NCBI GenBank assembly: GCA_015060245.1
Contig: SUYU01000002.1
Span: 117,281 to 181,280, forward strand
Direction: 5' to 3'
DNA: 64,000 nt
DNA from: Bacteroidales bacterium
GTDB lineage: Bacteria; Bacteroidota; Bacteroidia; Bacteroidales; UBA932
Each line of letters opens with the position of its first letter. The stretch's first letter is position 1. Below are positions 8,524 to 18,030 of this stretch, in pieces. The notes under the pieces are model-generated. The model searched no databases. It had not been told where the DNA came from and saw nothing but the letters and a program-made list of their open reading frames with translations. Made by a program: the position numbers and the translations under genes.

Positions 8524-11500
8524 TGAACAGACTTCCGTCATTTTCGGTCATACTGATATTTATGGTCCTCATAGTTGCGGGAGCAGGAACGGCTCCGCTT
8601 CTGAATATCCAGTATGAGCCTTCTCACAAGCAGAGCCGCCTGAGTGTGAATTTCAGTTGGCCTGATGCTTCCGCCAAGTTGGTGGAGATGGAGGTTACAT
8701 CAAAGATAGAGGGCCTCGCTGCCTCAATCAAGGGAGTTGAGAAGGTCTCTTCTGTATCAAGGAAGGAGAAGGGTTCTGTGGATATTGTATTCAAGAAGAG
8801 TACCAATATGGAGAGTGCCAGGTTTGAATTGGCCACCCTTATAAGGCAGATATACAAAGGTTTGCCTGATGGTGTGACCTATCCGGCAATCTCAACCTCA
8901 TCTACAGGACGAGAGGCAAAGGCAATATTGACCTTTACTGTAAATGCAGATATTCCTACCCAGGAGATTGAGACCTACTGTCAGGACAATATAGTAAAGG
9001 CTTTGGGCCTTATTGATGGTGTAAACAGTGTGGACCTTACAGGTGCAACACCTTTCTTCAGGGAACTTGCATATGATCCGCAGATGCTTGATGCTTATGG
9101 AGTCTCCACAAGTGATGTAATGGCGGTGATTAGTAGCGCTATGGGTGAGGCCAAGATTGTGGGCTCCGTATCAAATGTGGGAATATTACTGACCAATGAC
9201 ATTGACCCCGAAAGGCTTGAAGAGATTCCTATAAAGAGTGTAAATGGCCGTGTTATAAGGGTGGGGGACATTGCTACAATGTCATATAAGGAGAAGGAGC
9301 CTACCATGTACAGCAGAATCAATGGCCTTAACACCATTAACATCTCCATCTATCCTGAGCCTTATGTGAATACCATTGATGTATGTGACAAGGTAAAGGC
9401 AAAGATGAATGAACTCTCATTGAAGTTCCCCGATAAGTTTGCCGTAATAATAGCCTATGACACATCAATTGAACTTCAGAATGAGATTGACAAGATTGTT
9501 GTGAGAACTGTGCTCTCATTGATAATCCTGCTCCTGTTTGTACTTGCGGTCAGCCGCAGTTTCAAGTATCTGGCTGCAATTAGCATAGCATTGGCTGCAA
9601 ATATATTCATTGCATTCATATTCTATGTGCTGTTTGACCTGGAGATACATCTCTATTCAATGGCGGGAATAACCGTTTCGTTGGGCATTATCATAGACAC
9701 CTCAATTGTAATGGTGGCCCACTACGGGTATTACAAGAACAGAAAGGCTTTCCTTGCAATCCTTGGAGCCCAATTGACAAGTATAGGCGCCCTTGCTATA
9801 GTATTCTTCCTGCCTGATGATATAAAGGCAAATCTGGTGGATTTTGCGGCTGTAATCATTATAAACCTTGCAATTTCGCTGGTTGTCTCTTACTTGCTGA
9901 TTCCTGCGCTGGTTGATACCATGCATGTCTCGGAGCGACAGAGTATCTCGGGACTGAAGAACAAGAGGGGCATTATAAAATTCAACAGATTCTACGGACG
10001 CTTCATAATGTTCGGAAAAAGGCACAAATGGGCAACCTTTGTAATTGTGGTACTGCTCTTTGGTCTTCCGGTAGACAAACTCCCTACAAAAATGGAGTAT
10101 GAGAAGGGCACCGACAGCACCTTTGTGGATCTCTACAACAAGACATTCGGCAGCCAGTTCTATGTGAGCAACATGAAGGATATTGTGGAGAAGTCCCTTG
10201 GCGGTACCATGAGGCTTTTCAATAAGCGCTCGGCCGGTGCCGGTTTTGGCGGCAACAGGACTCCTGCCCGTCCGGTACTCTCAATCAATGCCTCCCTCCC
10301 CGACGGCTGTACAATCGGACAGTTGAATGAGATTGTGATGGGTATGGAGAACTATCTCTCCCAATTTGATGAGATAGAGAGATTCACCACTCAAATAACA
10401 AGTTATAAAAATGCATCAATCGAGGTGCGTTTCAACAAGGATATTGAGAATTCATACATTCCTCTGATGATCAAGAGTGAGGTAATTGCAAAGGCTAACG
10501 ATTTTGGCGGAGCCAACTGGAGTGTGAGGGGTCTTGATGACCAGATGTTCAGCAATGTCATTGGAGGCGGATACAAGAACCAGCAGATAACGCTCACCGG
10601 TTACAATTATGATGAACTCTACAGGTATTGCCAGATACTGGCCCAGAGCCTCTCAAACAACGGCCGTGTGCGTGATCCTGGTATTTACGGCGAAGTGGGC
10701 TGGGGCAATTCACTCTCGATGTTTGAGTATGTGATTGATTATGACAGACACAAACTTGCCTCGTACAATCTCTCATTGAGGGATGCCTTTTCAACATTGA
10801 GCGAGCAACTCTACAGCCAGGCGGCAGGTGCCTATTATGATGAGAACGGCAATAAGATGGATGTTGTGCTCTCTTCCAGGAATAAGGATGTTTTTGATGT
10901 CTGGAATCTGAAGAATGAGTATATAGCGGTAGGCGACAAAAAGTTGCGCTTCTCTGATATTGGCCAGATCACTAAAGTGAGCAGCGGTAATGACATCTAC
11001 AGGGAAGACCAGCAATACAGACTTGTTGTGGCGTATGACTATATTGGAACTACCGAGCAGGCCAACAGACTGCAGAAGAGGGAGGTGAAGAAGATGAACG
11101 AACAGATTCTTCCGATTGGTTACAAGGCCGAAGGCTCCTCAAACAGAGGTTGGGGCGACAGGGCCGGCCTGAAGCAGTTTGCCATGATCATGCTTATTGT
11201 TGCAATCATCTATTTTGTATGTGCGGTACTGTTTGAATCACTCGTGTTGCCATTGGTGATAATTGGCCTTATTCCGGTATCAGTCATAGGTGTGTATGTA
11301 ATATTTGCAATTACCGGGTGCCGGTTTGACCAGGGCGGATTTGCCTCGCTGGTAATGTTGGCAGGTATAGTTGTAAATGCAGGTATATATGTTGTAAATG
11401 AGTACAGAGTCCAGATGAGTGAGAAGAAATATAGGGGTTTGAACCTTTATATAAGGGCCTTCAACCATAAGATCATCCCTATATTGCTTACAGTGCTCTC

Positions 11501-11663
11501 CACAGTCCTTGGCCTTATTCCATTCCTGATGGATGGTCCGTCTGAGGCGTTCTGGTTTGCCTTTGCAATCGGAACAATGGGCGGTCTGCTCTTCTCATTG
11601 ATAGCATTGGTTATTATTATGCCTATATGGACCCCTCTTTTGAAGAAGGGAGAGAGAATATAG
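8523..11663 (+). CDS. RND efflux inner membrane pump, second of a pair
   Basis: 1046 residues, RND fold, one-base overlap with the preceding pump gene. It is clearly not a recent copy of it: TM4 reads LGIIIDTSIVMVAHYGYY (Asp392) and the TM10 region reads AGIVVNAGIYVVNEYRV, both divergent from the usual pattern, and it has a Gly-rich insert (AGAGFGGNR) at the start of the second periplasmic loop. One adaptor gene with two pump genes recalls MdtBC, where two different RND subunits make a mixed trimer. Whether that holds here is inference; one subunit may be mainly structural. The operon ends at the hairpin at 11696-11738. Confidence 0.92.
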   Translation: MNRLPSFSVILIFMVLIVAGAGTAPLLNIQYEPSHKQSRLSVNFSWPDASAKLVEMEVTSKIEGLAASIKGVEKVSSVSRKEKGSVDIVFKKSTNMESARFELATLIRQIYKGLPDGVTYPAISTSSTGREAKAILTFTVNADIPTQEIETYCQDNIVKALGLIDGVNSVDLTGATPFFRELAYDPQMLDAYGVSTSDVMAVISSAMGEAKIVGSVSNVGILLTNDIDPERLEEIPIKSVNGRVIRVGDIATMSYKEKEPTMYSRINGLNTINISIYPEPYVNTIDVCDKVKAKMNELSLKFPDKFAVIIAYDTSIELQNEIDKIVVRTVLSLIILLLFVLAVSRSFKYLAAISIALAANIFIAFIFYVLFDLEIHLYSMAGITVSLGIIIDTSIVMVAHYGYYKNRKAFLAILGAQLTSIGALAIVFFLPDDIKANLVDFAAVIIINLAISLVVSYLLIPALVDTMHVSERQSISGLKNKRGIIKFNRFYGRFIMFGKRHKWATFVIVVLLFGLPVDKLPTKMEYEKGTDSTFVDLYNKTFGSQFYVSNMKDIVEKSLGGTMRLFNKRSAGAGFGGNRTPARPVLSINASLPDGCTIGQLNEIVMGMENYLSQFDEIERFTTQITSYKNASIEVRFNKDIENSYIPLMIKSEVIAKANDFGGANWSVRGLDDQMFSNVIGGGYKNQQITLTGYNYDELYRYCQILAQSLSNNGRVRDPGIYGEVGWGNSLSMFEYVIDYDRHKLASYNLSLRDAFSTLSEQLYSQAAGAYYDENGNKMDVVLSSRNKDVFDVWNLKNEYIAVGDKKLRFSDIGQITKVSSGNDIYREDQQYRLVVAYDYIGTTEQANRLQKREVKKMNEQILPIGYKAEGSSNRGWGDRAGLKQFAMIMLIVAIIYFVCAVLFESLVLPLVIIGLIPVSVIGVYVIFAITGCRFDQGGFASLVMLAGIVVNAGIYVVNEYRVQMSEKKYRGLNLYIRAFNHKIIPILLTVLSTVLGLIPFLMDGPSEAFWFAFAIGTMGGLLFSLIALVIIMPIWTPLLKKGERI

Positions 11664-11695
11664 TTTGGTTAGAAGGAGGATTTGTGAAGGACGGA

Positions 11696-11738
11696 GAATC
11701 CCCACAGATGTGTATGAACTACACTTCTGTGGGGATTC
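11696..11738. terminator. Strong hairpin between convergent genes
   Basis: A 19 bp stem with a single mismatch (GAATCCCCACAGA paired with TCTGTGGGGATTC at its base) and a 5-base loop at 11715-11719. It sits between the end of the efflux operon (plus) and the end of the aminoacylase gene (minus), where a bidirectional terminator is expected. There is no long T-run on either side, so termination is inferred. Confidence 0.6.
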
Positions 11739-11749
11739 CCAATTTATAT

Positions 11750-11793
11750 CAGTCTCCGGTCTTCAGTCTCCGGTCTTCAGTCTTCAGTCTGGA
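11750..11793. repeat. Short tandem repeat (AGTCTCCGGTCTTC)
   Basis: Two perfect 14-base units starting near 11751 are followed by two shorter degenerate copies (AGTCTTC, AGTCTGGAG). It lies just downstream of the aminoacylase stop and does not encode anything recognisable. Confidence 0.6.
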
Positions 11794-11802
11794 GAGTTGA
11801 GC

Positions 11803-13530
11803 CTATACAATCATGCCTTTAAGTTCGCAGCCGTTGTATTTGCCGTTCTCAATGGTATGCTGTCCGTTTACAATCACATGCTCAACGCCCTTGCCGAACT
11901 GGTGAGGGTTGTTGTAGTCTGCAGTGTCAATGATTGTTTCAGGATTGAATATCACAATGTCAGCAGCATAGCCAGGAGTAATGAGACCTCTATCTTTCAA
12001 GCCGATTCTTGAAGCAGGGAGGGCGGTACATTTGTAGATACCTGTAGCAAGATCGCAAATCTTGTCTTCCCTGATATATTTGCCAAAGAACCTCTGGAAT
12101 GTTCCGTAAGAGCGTGGATGAGGAATTGATGAACCGAGAGGGCCTTCAGGAGAGTATACGCTGCCGTCTGAAGCAGGCATTCCAAGTTCGTGGGCAAGGA
12201 ACATCCTGACATTATCCTCGGTCATTGCAAAACCGGCCATCTGTACACCAAGATTCTCTGAAATGAGCAAATGTCTGATCATTGGCCATGGATCCATACC
12301 TGAAATCTTGCAGCACTCCTCTATATTCTTTCCTGAGTATGCGGCATTTTCTGCATTTCTGCAGGCTGCTATAAGAACATTCTGAGGGCCACCGAGGCGT
12401 TTTACCCTGCTCTCGGCATAGGCTCCTATCTTGTCACTCAAGGTCTTGTTGTTCAATCTCTTCAAGATGTCCTCATCAGAACCGTCTCTCAAATCCAAAG
12501 GAATGAATGAGGTAAGGCCGGTAGAGAATGCAATGTAAGGATAGCGGTCAAAGGCAACATTTATACCCTCTTTACGTGCCTCCTCAATAATCTTGAGCAT
12601 ATTGGGACCTTTGTGCCAATTGGCTGCATTTTGGGCCTTAAGGTGAGAAATCTGCAATCGTACACCAGATTTGCGGGCAATGTCAATGGCTTCAATTATA
12701 GACTCTTCAACCCTGTCATCCTCATTTCTCATGTGGATTGCAAAGAGACCGTCATGTTTTGCCACAACTTTGCACAACTCAACAATCTCCTCATTGGTAG
12801 CATAGGATCCCGGTGCGTACTCCAGTCCGCATGACAATCCAAGACTGCCCATCTCCATCTCCTTGTCAAGTATGCCGCACATCTTTACAAGTTGTTCAGG
12901 TGTTGCTGCCACGTTGTTGTCTCCCACAACGGCAGAACGCAACTGGCCCTGGCCGGTATAACTCTTGTAGTTTATGCCAATCTTCTTCTCTTTCAATGCT
13001 GCATAGAATCCGTCAATATCTTGCCAGAAAGGGTATCCGTATCTTGACTGGCCTTGTTTTGAAGCAAAATACTCATCCGAGTATGGGAACGGAGAGTCGC
13101 CGCAGTTGCCGCCTATATCGGTTGTAACACCTTGGTATATACGGCTGTCGCCAAGTGGAGCCTGCAAAAGGTTGGTGTCGGTATGTGTGTGGATGTCAAT
13201 GAATCCCGGAGATACTGCCAAGCCTTGGGCATCAATAAGTTTGTCGCAACTCTTGCCAATTTTTCCAATAGCGGCAATCTTGCCGTCCCTGATTCCAATA
13301 CTGCCTTTGATCGGTGCTTTGCCGTCTCCGCAGTAGATTACTCCATTTGCAATGATTGTATCAAACTGCTCTTTGGTTGTACAGCCTGCAATGAAACTGC
13401 TCAATCCGCCGCCGCCGATCATTGCGGCACCGGAAACCATACCCGCAGCCATGGATGTTTTCAAGAAACCTCTTCTGGAGATCTTCTTGTCATCCTTGAT
13501 AATGCCGTTGATTGATTTTTCCTTGCTCAT
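11803..13530 (-). CDS. N-acyl-D-amino-acid deacylase family amidohydrolase, Tat-exported
   Basis: 575 residues from the ATG at 13530; the open frame extends to a TTG at 13560 but the twin-arginine signal (KISRRGFLK, Arg19-Arg20) starts naturally from the ATG. The signal ends FIAGC (Cys50), so it may be a Tat-exported lipoprotein. The amidohydrolase metal motif is HTHTD (His114, His116); a Cys in GGNCGDSPFP (Cys143) matches the metal-bridging Cys of D-aminoacylases, and later metal His sit in FAIHMRNEDD and LQISHLKAQN, with the catalytic Asp probably in MPASDGSVYSPEGP. The family removes acyl groups from N-acyl-D-amino acids or related D-amino acid amides. It lies 60 bases after apbE on the same strand. 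Confidence 0.88.
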   Translation of the reverse strand: MSKEKSINGIIKDDKKISRRGFLKTSMAAGMVSGAAMIGGGGLSSFIAGCTTKEQFDTIIANGVIYCGDGKAPIKGSIGIRDGKIAAIGKIGKSCDKLIDAQGLAVSPGFIDIHTHTDTNLLQAPLGDSRIYQGVTTDIGGNCGDSPFPYSDEYFASKQGQSRYGYPFWQDIDGFYAALKEKKIGINYKSYTGQGQLRSAVVGDNNVAATPEQLVKMCGILDKEMEMGSLGLSCGLEYAPGSYATNEEIVELCKVVAKHDGLFAIHMRNEDDRVEESIIEAIDIARKSGVRLQISHLKAQNAANWHKGPNMLKIIEEARKEGINVAFDRYPYIAFSTGLTSFIPLDLRDGSDEDILKRLNNKTLSDKIGAYAESRVKRLGGPQNVLIAACRNAENAAYSGKNIEECCKISGMDPWPMIRHLLISENLGVQMAGFAMTEDNVRMFLAHELGMPASDGSVYSPEGPLGSSIPHPRSYGTFQRFFGKYIREDKICDLATGIYKCTALPASRIGLKDRGLITPGYAADIVIFNPETIIDTADYNNPHQFGKGVEHVIVNGQHTIENGKYNGCELKGMIV

Positions 13531-13590
13531 AATGTATTGTTTTAAGTGTTGTTTTCCCAATTGTCCAATTCTTTTCCGTAAGGTGCCGCA

Positions 13591-14625
13591 CTATTTCTGG
13601 CTTCGGATGAGCATATCCTTAAGGCCCGGTGTCTGATAACTCTTCATATTCTCCTGCTCACCGTAAATCAGCAGTGCCTCCATTCCGGGAGTCGCTGCCA
13701 GAATCTCCTTTGCCTTTTCAAGCCCTACAACCATAAAGTATGTTGCATAGGCATCCGCTACGGTTGCATTGCCGGCAATTACAGTGGCACTCAGCAGCGT
13801 GTGCTGTACCGGACGGCCTGTTGCCGGATCAATTGTGTGCGAGTACTTCTCGCCATCTTCGGTTACATAATATTTCCTGTAGTTGCCTGAAGTTACCAAT
13901 CCTCTTCCCGACAACTCTATTATTGCCTGAATATCCTGTCCCGGAATGAAATTGCCATCCTTTGGGGCATCAATGCCTACTCGCCACCTCTTACCCTTTG
14001 AATTGACGCCTTTGCAATAGATCTCCCCTCCAATTTCAAGAAGGTAGTTTTCTATGCCCATGCCGTCAAATTGTGCTGCAAAGTAGTCCGCGGTATAGCC
14101 TTGGGCAATAGCATTGAAGTTGAGTGATATGCGCGGGTCTGACTTAACCAGTGTGCTGTCAGGGGAGATGCTCACTTTCTCCATGCCCACAAATTGCTTT
14201 ATGCTGTCTATCATTTCCTGTGTTACAGGTACCTTGTTCTTGAATCCGAACCCCCAGACATCAAACAACGGTGCCGCCGATGCATCCACTGCACCGTTGC
14301 TCTCCCTGTAAATCTGCTGTGCATAGTTGAACACATCCACGAATATATGGTTGAGTTCAGGACTCTCTCCCCGGTTGATTCTGGAGAGAACAGATGTGGA
14401 GTCATAACCCGAAACTGCCTTGTTTATCTGGTCAAACCAGAGCGGAATCCTCTCCTGAACAATTTTTTTCAGGCTGTCGGGATTATTGGTATGGGTTGGA
14501 ATAGAGTATGTTATATGGTACGTGCTGCCCTGTGCAAAACCGTCAACTGACAGATATTCAGCATTTTTTTTACAGCAGGAAGATAGCAGTACCGCCAGTG
14601 TCAAAAGGGAAAATAACTTTTTCAT
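13591..14625 (-). CDS. apbE: FAD:protein FMN transferase (ApbE family), lipoprotein
   Basis: 344 residues with a lipoprotein signal (LLSSCC, Cys17) placing it on the outside of the inner membrane. It has the ApbE signatures: GFAQGSTYHITY near the N-terminus, LNFNAIAQGYTADYFA, ENYLLEIGGEIYCKG, YSHTIDPATGRP and the C-terminal metal/FAD site NATVADAYATYFMVVG. The family attaches FMN through a phosphoester bond to Thr or Ser of envelope flavoproteins such as NqrB/C and RnfG/D. No such target is in this window. It is upstream of the aminoacylase on the same strand. Confidence 0.93.
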   Translation of the reverse strand: MKKLFSLLTLAVLLSSCCKKNAEYLSVDGFAQGSTYHITYSIPTHTNNPDSLKKIVQERIPLWFDQINKAVSGYDSTSVLSRINRGESPELNHIFVDVFNYAQQIYRESNGAVDASAAPLFDVWGFGFKNKVPVTQEMIDSIKQFVGMEKVSISPDSTLVKSDPRISLNFNAIAQGYTADYFAAQFDGMGIENYLLEIGGEIYCKGVNSKGKRWRVGIDAPKDGNFIPGQDIQAIIELSGRGLVTSGNYRKYYVTEDGEKYSHTIDPATGRPVQHTLLSATVIAGNATVADAYATYFMVVGLEKAKEILAATPGMEALLIYGEQENMKSYQTPGLKDMLIRSQK

Positions 14626-14645
14626 TCGGTGGCATGATTTTAGTA

Positions 14646-14653
14646 CAAATGTA
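14646..14653 (-). promoter_or_regulatory. Candidate -7 element for apbE
   Basis: On the minus strand this reads TACATTTG, an exact TAnnTTTG match about 20 bases before the apbE ATG. A TTG lies upstream but at a short spacing, so only the -7 element is supported. Confidence 0.4.
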
Positions 14654-14725
14654 GAAAAAATATCAAAATGTTGTTTTACGTATAAAAAATATGCAATTTT
14701 GCATTTATTTTAAAATTCAGGATTG

Positions 14726-15802
14726 ATGAAATTGGAAACAGAATCAATATTTTCTGCAGGTCTCAGAAGGTTTGGAAAGTTCAGAGTTTTAATAATTTGC
14801 ACATTGGTGCTTTCCTTTTTGGCAGGCGCGTGCAAAAAAGAGGAGGAAGAAGAGACAAAACCATTTGTTTCAGGCGAATTGTATTATGAACTTCCGGAGT
14901 ATGCTCTGGTAGGCAAAACATTTGAATTGTACGCAATTGGAACATTGGATCCGAGTGATGTGTCATACATGTGGACGTCGCAGTACCTTCTTGAAGATAC
15001 CGTCAAGGGTTCATATTGCAAACTTACTATTCCCGATACACTTGGAACATTCAGCATGACTCTTACTGCGCAGTATGAAGGTTACTATGACAAGACTGTG
15101 ACCAAGTTTGTGACTGTGATAAATCCTGATATAAATTCCGGATCCCTTACTGGTATATCATACCAGAAACCATATACTTATGCAACAGACTCTAGGGACG
15201 GTAAGGTGTATCCTGTAAGTGAAATAGGAAATCTCTACTGGTTTGCAAGAAACCTTGACTGGGATGGCGCAGGAAGTGCCTATGTAAGGGCTGACGCACT
15301 GGGCCCTATAACCGGAAGGTTGTATACATGGAATGATGCTACAGGCGGAGTTACAGGCAGCGGTCTGGGACAGGGTCCTCAGGGTGCATGTCCGGAGGGA
15401 TGGAGCGTTCCTACGAATGAGGACTGGGAGGATTTGGCAAAGGCCCTTGACAATGGCAAGGAGCATCAGTTTGAGGAAAACTGGTCAGGGTTGGGCCAGA
15501 TGCTTATGGTTGAGGCAAAATTGAATGGTGTGAAGATGTGGCCGTATACTCCTGACTGCACACCTCAGAACAAGTTCTACTGGAATGCACTTCCGGGAGG
15601 AAACTGTACAAACAATTACAATCACTACAATAACCTGCTCTCCTATGGCTTCTGGTGGAGTTCCTGTGAGGCAAGTTCAACCAGTGCGTGGTACAGGTAT
15701 ATCTATTTTGCACAGCCTCACATGTATTTCAACTATACCGACAAGAAGAGTTTTGGCGCATCAGTGCGATGTGTGAAACTGGTTGAGGAGCAGGGTGAGT
15801 AG
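14726..15802 (+). CDS. Fib_succ_major-type lipoprotein
   Basis: About 358 residues from the ATG at 14726 (a TTG lies one codon earlier). A lipoprotein signal ends at Cys36 (LAGAC) followed by a Lys/Glu-rich linker. Residues about 45-135 look like a PKD or Ig-like beta domain (DPSDVSYMWTSQY, GTFSMTLTAQYEGYY). The C-terminal two thirds carry the Fibrobacter succinogenes major paralogous domain: RDGKVYPVSEIGNLYWFARN, ACPEGWSVPTNEDWEDLAKA, GFWWSSCEASSTSAWYRYI and ASVRCVKL. The family is common in surface lipoproteins of Bacteroidota; its function is unknown. Confidence 0.85.
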   Translation: MKLETESIFSAGLRRFGKFRVLIICTLVLSFLAGACKKEEEEETKPFVSGELYYELPEYALVGKTFELYAIGTLDPSDVSYMWTSQYLLEDTVKGSYCKLTIPDTLGTFSMTLTAQYEGYYDKTVTKFVTVINPDINSGSLTGISYQKPYTYATDSRDGKVYPVSEIGNLYWFARNLDWDGAGSAYVRADALGPITGRLYTWNDATGGVTGSGLGQGPQGACPEGWSVPTNEDWEDLAKALDNGKEHQFEENWSGLGQMLMVEAKLNGVKMWPYTPDCTPQNKFYWNALPGGNCTNNYNHYNNLLSYGFWWSSCEASSTSAWYRYIYFAQPHMYFNYTDKKSFGASVRCVKLVEEQGE

Positions 15803-15877
15803 TCGGGTAAATGCGGTTGTTTACAGGAATCAGAAGAATTTAAGTGTTTGTCAAATAAACTTAAAAGTTATACAATT

Positions 15878-16468
15878 ATGAAAAAAGGTGCTGTAGTATT
15901 GATCGTAGTAGCAGTTGTTGCAATTGCCCTCTTTATGTGGGTAAAGGGCGCTTACAATGGAATGGTAAAGGCTGATGAGGGTGTTCAGGCTGCCTGGAGC
16001 CAGGTTGAGAATGTTTACCAGAGAAGGGCCGACCTTATTCCAAATCTTGTGGCAACAGTAAAGGGATATGCCGCTCATGAGTCGGAGACACTTGAGAGCG
16101 TGGTTGCTGCCCGTGCGAAGGCTACACAAATGACAGTTGATGCCGAAAATCTTACTCCGGAGGCTCTTGCAAAGTATCAGGAGGCTCAAGGCGAGTTGGG
16201 TTCTGCCCTTGGCAGATTGCTTATGATTCAGGAGAACTATCCCGAACTCAAGGCTAATGAGAATTTCCGTGATTTGCAGTCACAACTTGAAGGAACAGAG
16301 AACCGTATAACAGTTGAGCGTCAGAAATTCAACGAGACTGCGCGTGCATACAACACAATGATACGCCAGTTCCCAAAGAATATCTTTGCAGGCATGTTCG
16401 GCTTTGAGAAGAAGCCTTATTTTGAGGCAGAAGAGTCTGCAATGACTGCTCCAAAGGTGGAGTTCTAG
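15878..16468 (+). CDS. lemA: LemA family membrane protein
   Basis: 196 residues from the ATG at 15878. There is one N-terminal membrane helix (GAVVLIVVAVVAIALFMWVKG) followed by the LemA helical domain with the family signatures VQAAWSQVENVYQRRADLIPNLV and LGRLLMIQENYPELKANENF; the C-terminus has the typical ARAYNTMIRQFPKNIFAGMFGF. LemA proteins are of unclear function, with a short N-terminal segment outside and a cytoplasmic or periplasmic helical bundle. It is followed after 18 bases by two TPM-domain genes, the usual neighbourhood of lemA in Bacteroidota. Confidence 0.94.
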   Translation: MKKGAVVLIVVAVVAIALFMWVKGAYNGMVKADEGVQAAWSQVENVYQRRADLIPNLVATVKGYAAHESETLESVVAARAKATQMTVDAENLTPEALAKYQEAQGELGSALGRLLMIQENYPELKANENFRDLQSQLEGTENRITVERQKFNETARAYNTMIRQFPKNIFAGMFGFEKKPYFEAEESAMTAPKVEF

Positions 16469-16486
16469 TCTTTCCCGTACAAGGAG

Positions 16487-16918
16487 ATGAAAGCGCTTTT
16501 GTCAAAGGAGGAGCAGCAGAAGATAGTTGCTGCGATTGAGGAGGCGGAACTTGACACCTCCGGGGAGATACGTGTGCATATAGAGTCCAAATGCAAAACA
16601 GATGCCGTGTCGCGTGCGATTTATGTCTTCAATTACCTGAAGATGTACAAGACGCAGCAGCGTAACGGCGTTCTTGTTTATGTGGCTCATGAGAGCAGAA
16701 AACTTGCAATAATAGGAGATGTCGGTATAAACCAGAGGGTTCCTGCCGATTTCTGGAACGGTATAAAGGAGAAGATGGTTGCCGAATTTGCTGCGGGAAA
16801 TTTTGTTGGAGGCATAGCGGAGGCTGTGCGTTCGGTCGGAGTCTCCTTGAAGGAGTATTTCCCATATCAGTCAGATGATGTGAATGAGCAGCCGAATGAA
16901 ATTTCGTTTGGAGAGTGA
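16487..16918 (+). CDS. TPM-domain protein (TLP18.3/Psb32/MOLO-1), short form
   Basis: 143 residues, no signal peptide in the sequence, essentially one TPM domain. Visible family features are ELDTSGEIRVHIESKC, NGVLVYVAHESRKLAIIGDVGI and FVGGIAEAVRSVGVSLKEYF. It sits between lemA and the secreted TPM protein with short gaps, so the three probably act together. The precise role of the lemA-TPM set is unknown. Confidence 0.88.
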   Translation: MKALLSKEEQQKIVAAIEEAELDTSGEIRVHIESKCKTDAVSRAIYVFNYLKMYKTQQRNGVLVYVAHESRKLAIIGDVGINQRVPADFWNGIKEKMVAEFAAGNFVGGIAEAVRSVGVSLKEYFPYQSDDVNEQPNEISFGE

Positions 16919-16980
16919 TTCTTTTTACCGGCGTATACTGAGTTTTGCTGATTTTGGCCTTGATTGTTTAAGAGGTAATT

Positions 16981-17868
16981 ATGCGGAGAGTTATTGATAT
17001 GAAATATTGCATTAAAGGATATGGAGCATTGCTGTGGCTCAAAGGGCTCGCCTTGCCGTTGTTCATGGTGGCCATGCTTGTACTCTCCGTACCGGCAGCA
17101 ATGATGGCTCAGGTACCGGAGCGTCCACAGCCCCAGCGCCTTGTGAATGATTTGGCTGATATATTTTCATCTGACCAGGAGCAACGTATGGAGCAGGCGC
17201 TTGTAGCCTTTGCCGATTCAACTTCAAACCAGATTGCAGTGGTCTCTGTCCCTGAACTTTATGGTATGGACAAGGCCCAACTGGCCTTTCAGATAGGAGA
17301 GGAGTGGGGTGTAGGCCAACAGAAGTTTGACAACGGAGTTGTAATTCTTGTAAAACCCAAAGTGGGCAACTCCCGCGGAGAGGTCTTTATTGCTACGGGT
17401 TATGGTCTTGAGGGAGTGCTTACAGATGCAGTATGCCGACGTATAATTGATCAGTATATGATTCCGGCTTTCCAGGCCAATGATTACTATGCCGGCGTGG
17501 TAAATGCCCTTAATGTAATTCTGCCGCTTGCTGCAGGCGAGATCTCAACAGATGAGTTTGCTGCCGGTGACGGTTCGGGCAGTGTCATTGTTCCGGTTTT
17601 CTTTCTGTTATGCATATTTATAATCTTTATAGCGCTATTGGGTTCAGGTGGAAACAACGGCTCCCAGAATATGGGTGGTGGAAACCATAAGGGTCCCTCA
17701 GCGGCAGACCTCATAATGTTGAGCATTTTGAGCAACGGTTCAAACTCCCGCGGGTCAGGCGGATGGGGCGGCTCATCAGGAGGCTTTGGCGGTGGCTTCG
17801 GTGGAGGCGGTTTTGGCGGCTTTGGAGGCGGTGGCTTCGGCGGCGGCGGTGCCGGCGGTTCATGGTAG
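16981..17868 (+). CDS. TPM-domain membrane protein with Gly-rich tail (YgcG-like)
   Basis: 295 residues. An N-terminal signal or anchor (about residues 15-42, ending MMAQ) is followed by the TPM domain (RLVNDLADIFSSDQEQRMEQ, DNGVVILVKPK, FIATGYGLEGVLTDAVC), one membrane helix (VIVPVFFLLCIFIIFIALLG) and a C-terminal tail made almost only of Gly, Ser, Phe and Trp (repeated GGFGGG). This matches the YgcG layout. The start at 16981 has GAGG eight bases upstream; an internal ATG at 16999 is possible. It closes the lemA-TPM-TPM set. Confidence 0.9.
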   Translation: MRRVIDMKYCIKGYGALLWLKGLALPLFMVAMLVLSVPAAMMAQVPERPQPQRLVNDLADIFSSDQEQRMEQALVAFADSTSNQIAVVSVPELYGMDKAQLAFQIGEEWGVGQQKFDNGVVILVKPKVGNSRGEVFIATGYGLEGVLTDAVCRRIIDQYMIPAFQANDYYAGVVNALNVILPLAAGEISTDEFAAGDGSGSVIVPVFFLLCIFIIFIALLGSGGNNGSQNMGGGNHKGPSAADLIMLSILSNGSNSRGSGGWGGSSGGFGGGFGGGGFGGFGGGGFGGGGAGGSW

Positions 17869-17986
17869 TTGCCGGTACGAAATAAAGGCTTTGTAACATT
17901 CAGATATTAAGGGCTCTATTAATCTTCCGGCCGCAACATAAAAGAGCATTGCAATTTCGGGTGGATTAATCTTTGGAAAGATTTTA

Positions 17987-17994
17987 TATCTTTG
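17987..17994 (+). promoter_or_regulatory. Candidate -7 element for the lipoprotein gene at 18031
   Basis: TATCTTTG matches TAnnTTTG exactly, 36 bases before the ATG. A TTTG lies only 11 bases upstream, too close for a normal -33 element. Confidence 0.35.
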
Positions 17995-18030
17995 AAAAGA
18001 TTAAATAATTCTATTTACAAAGGTTAATTG

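Noticed and set aside
11665..12012. Plus-strand open frame after the second RND pump gene.
   Set aside because: It runs through the hairpin, the short tandem repeat and antisense to the aminoacylase gene; no homology.
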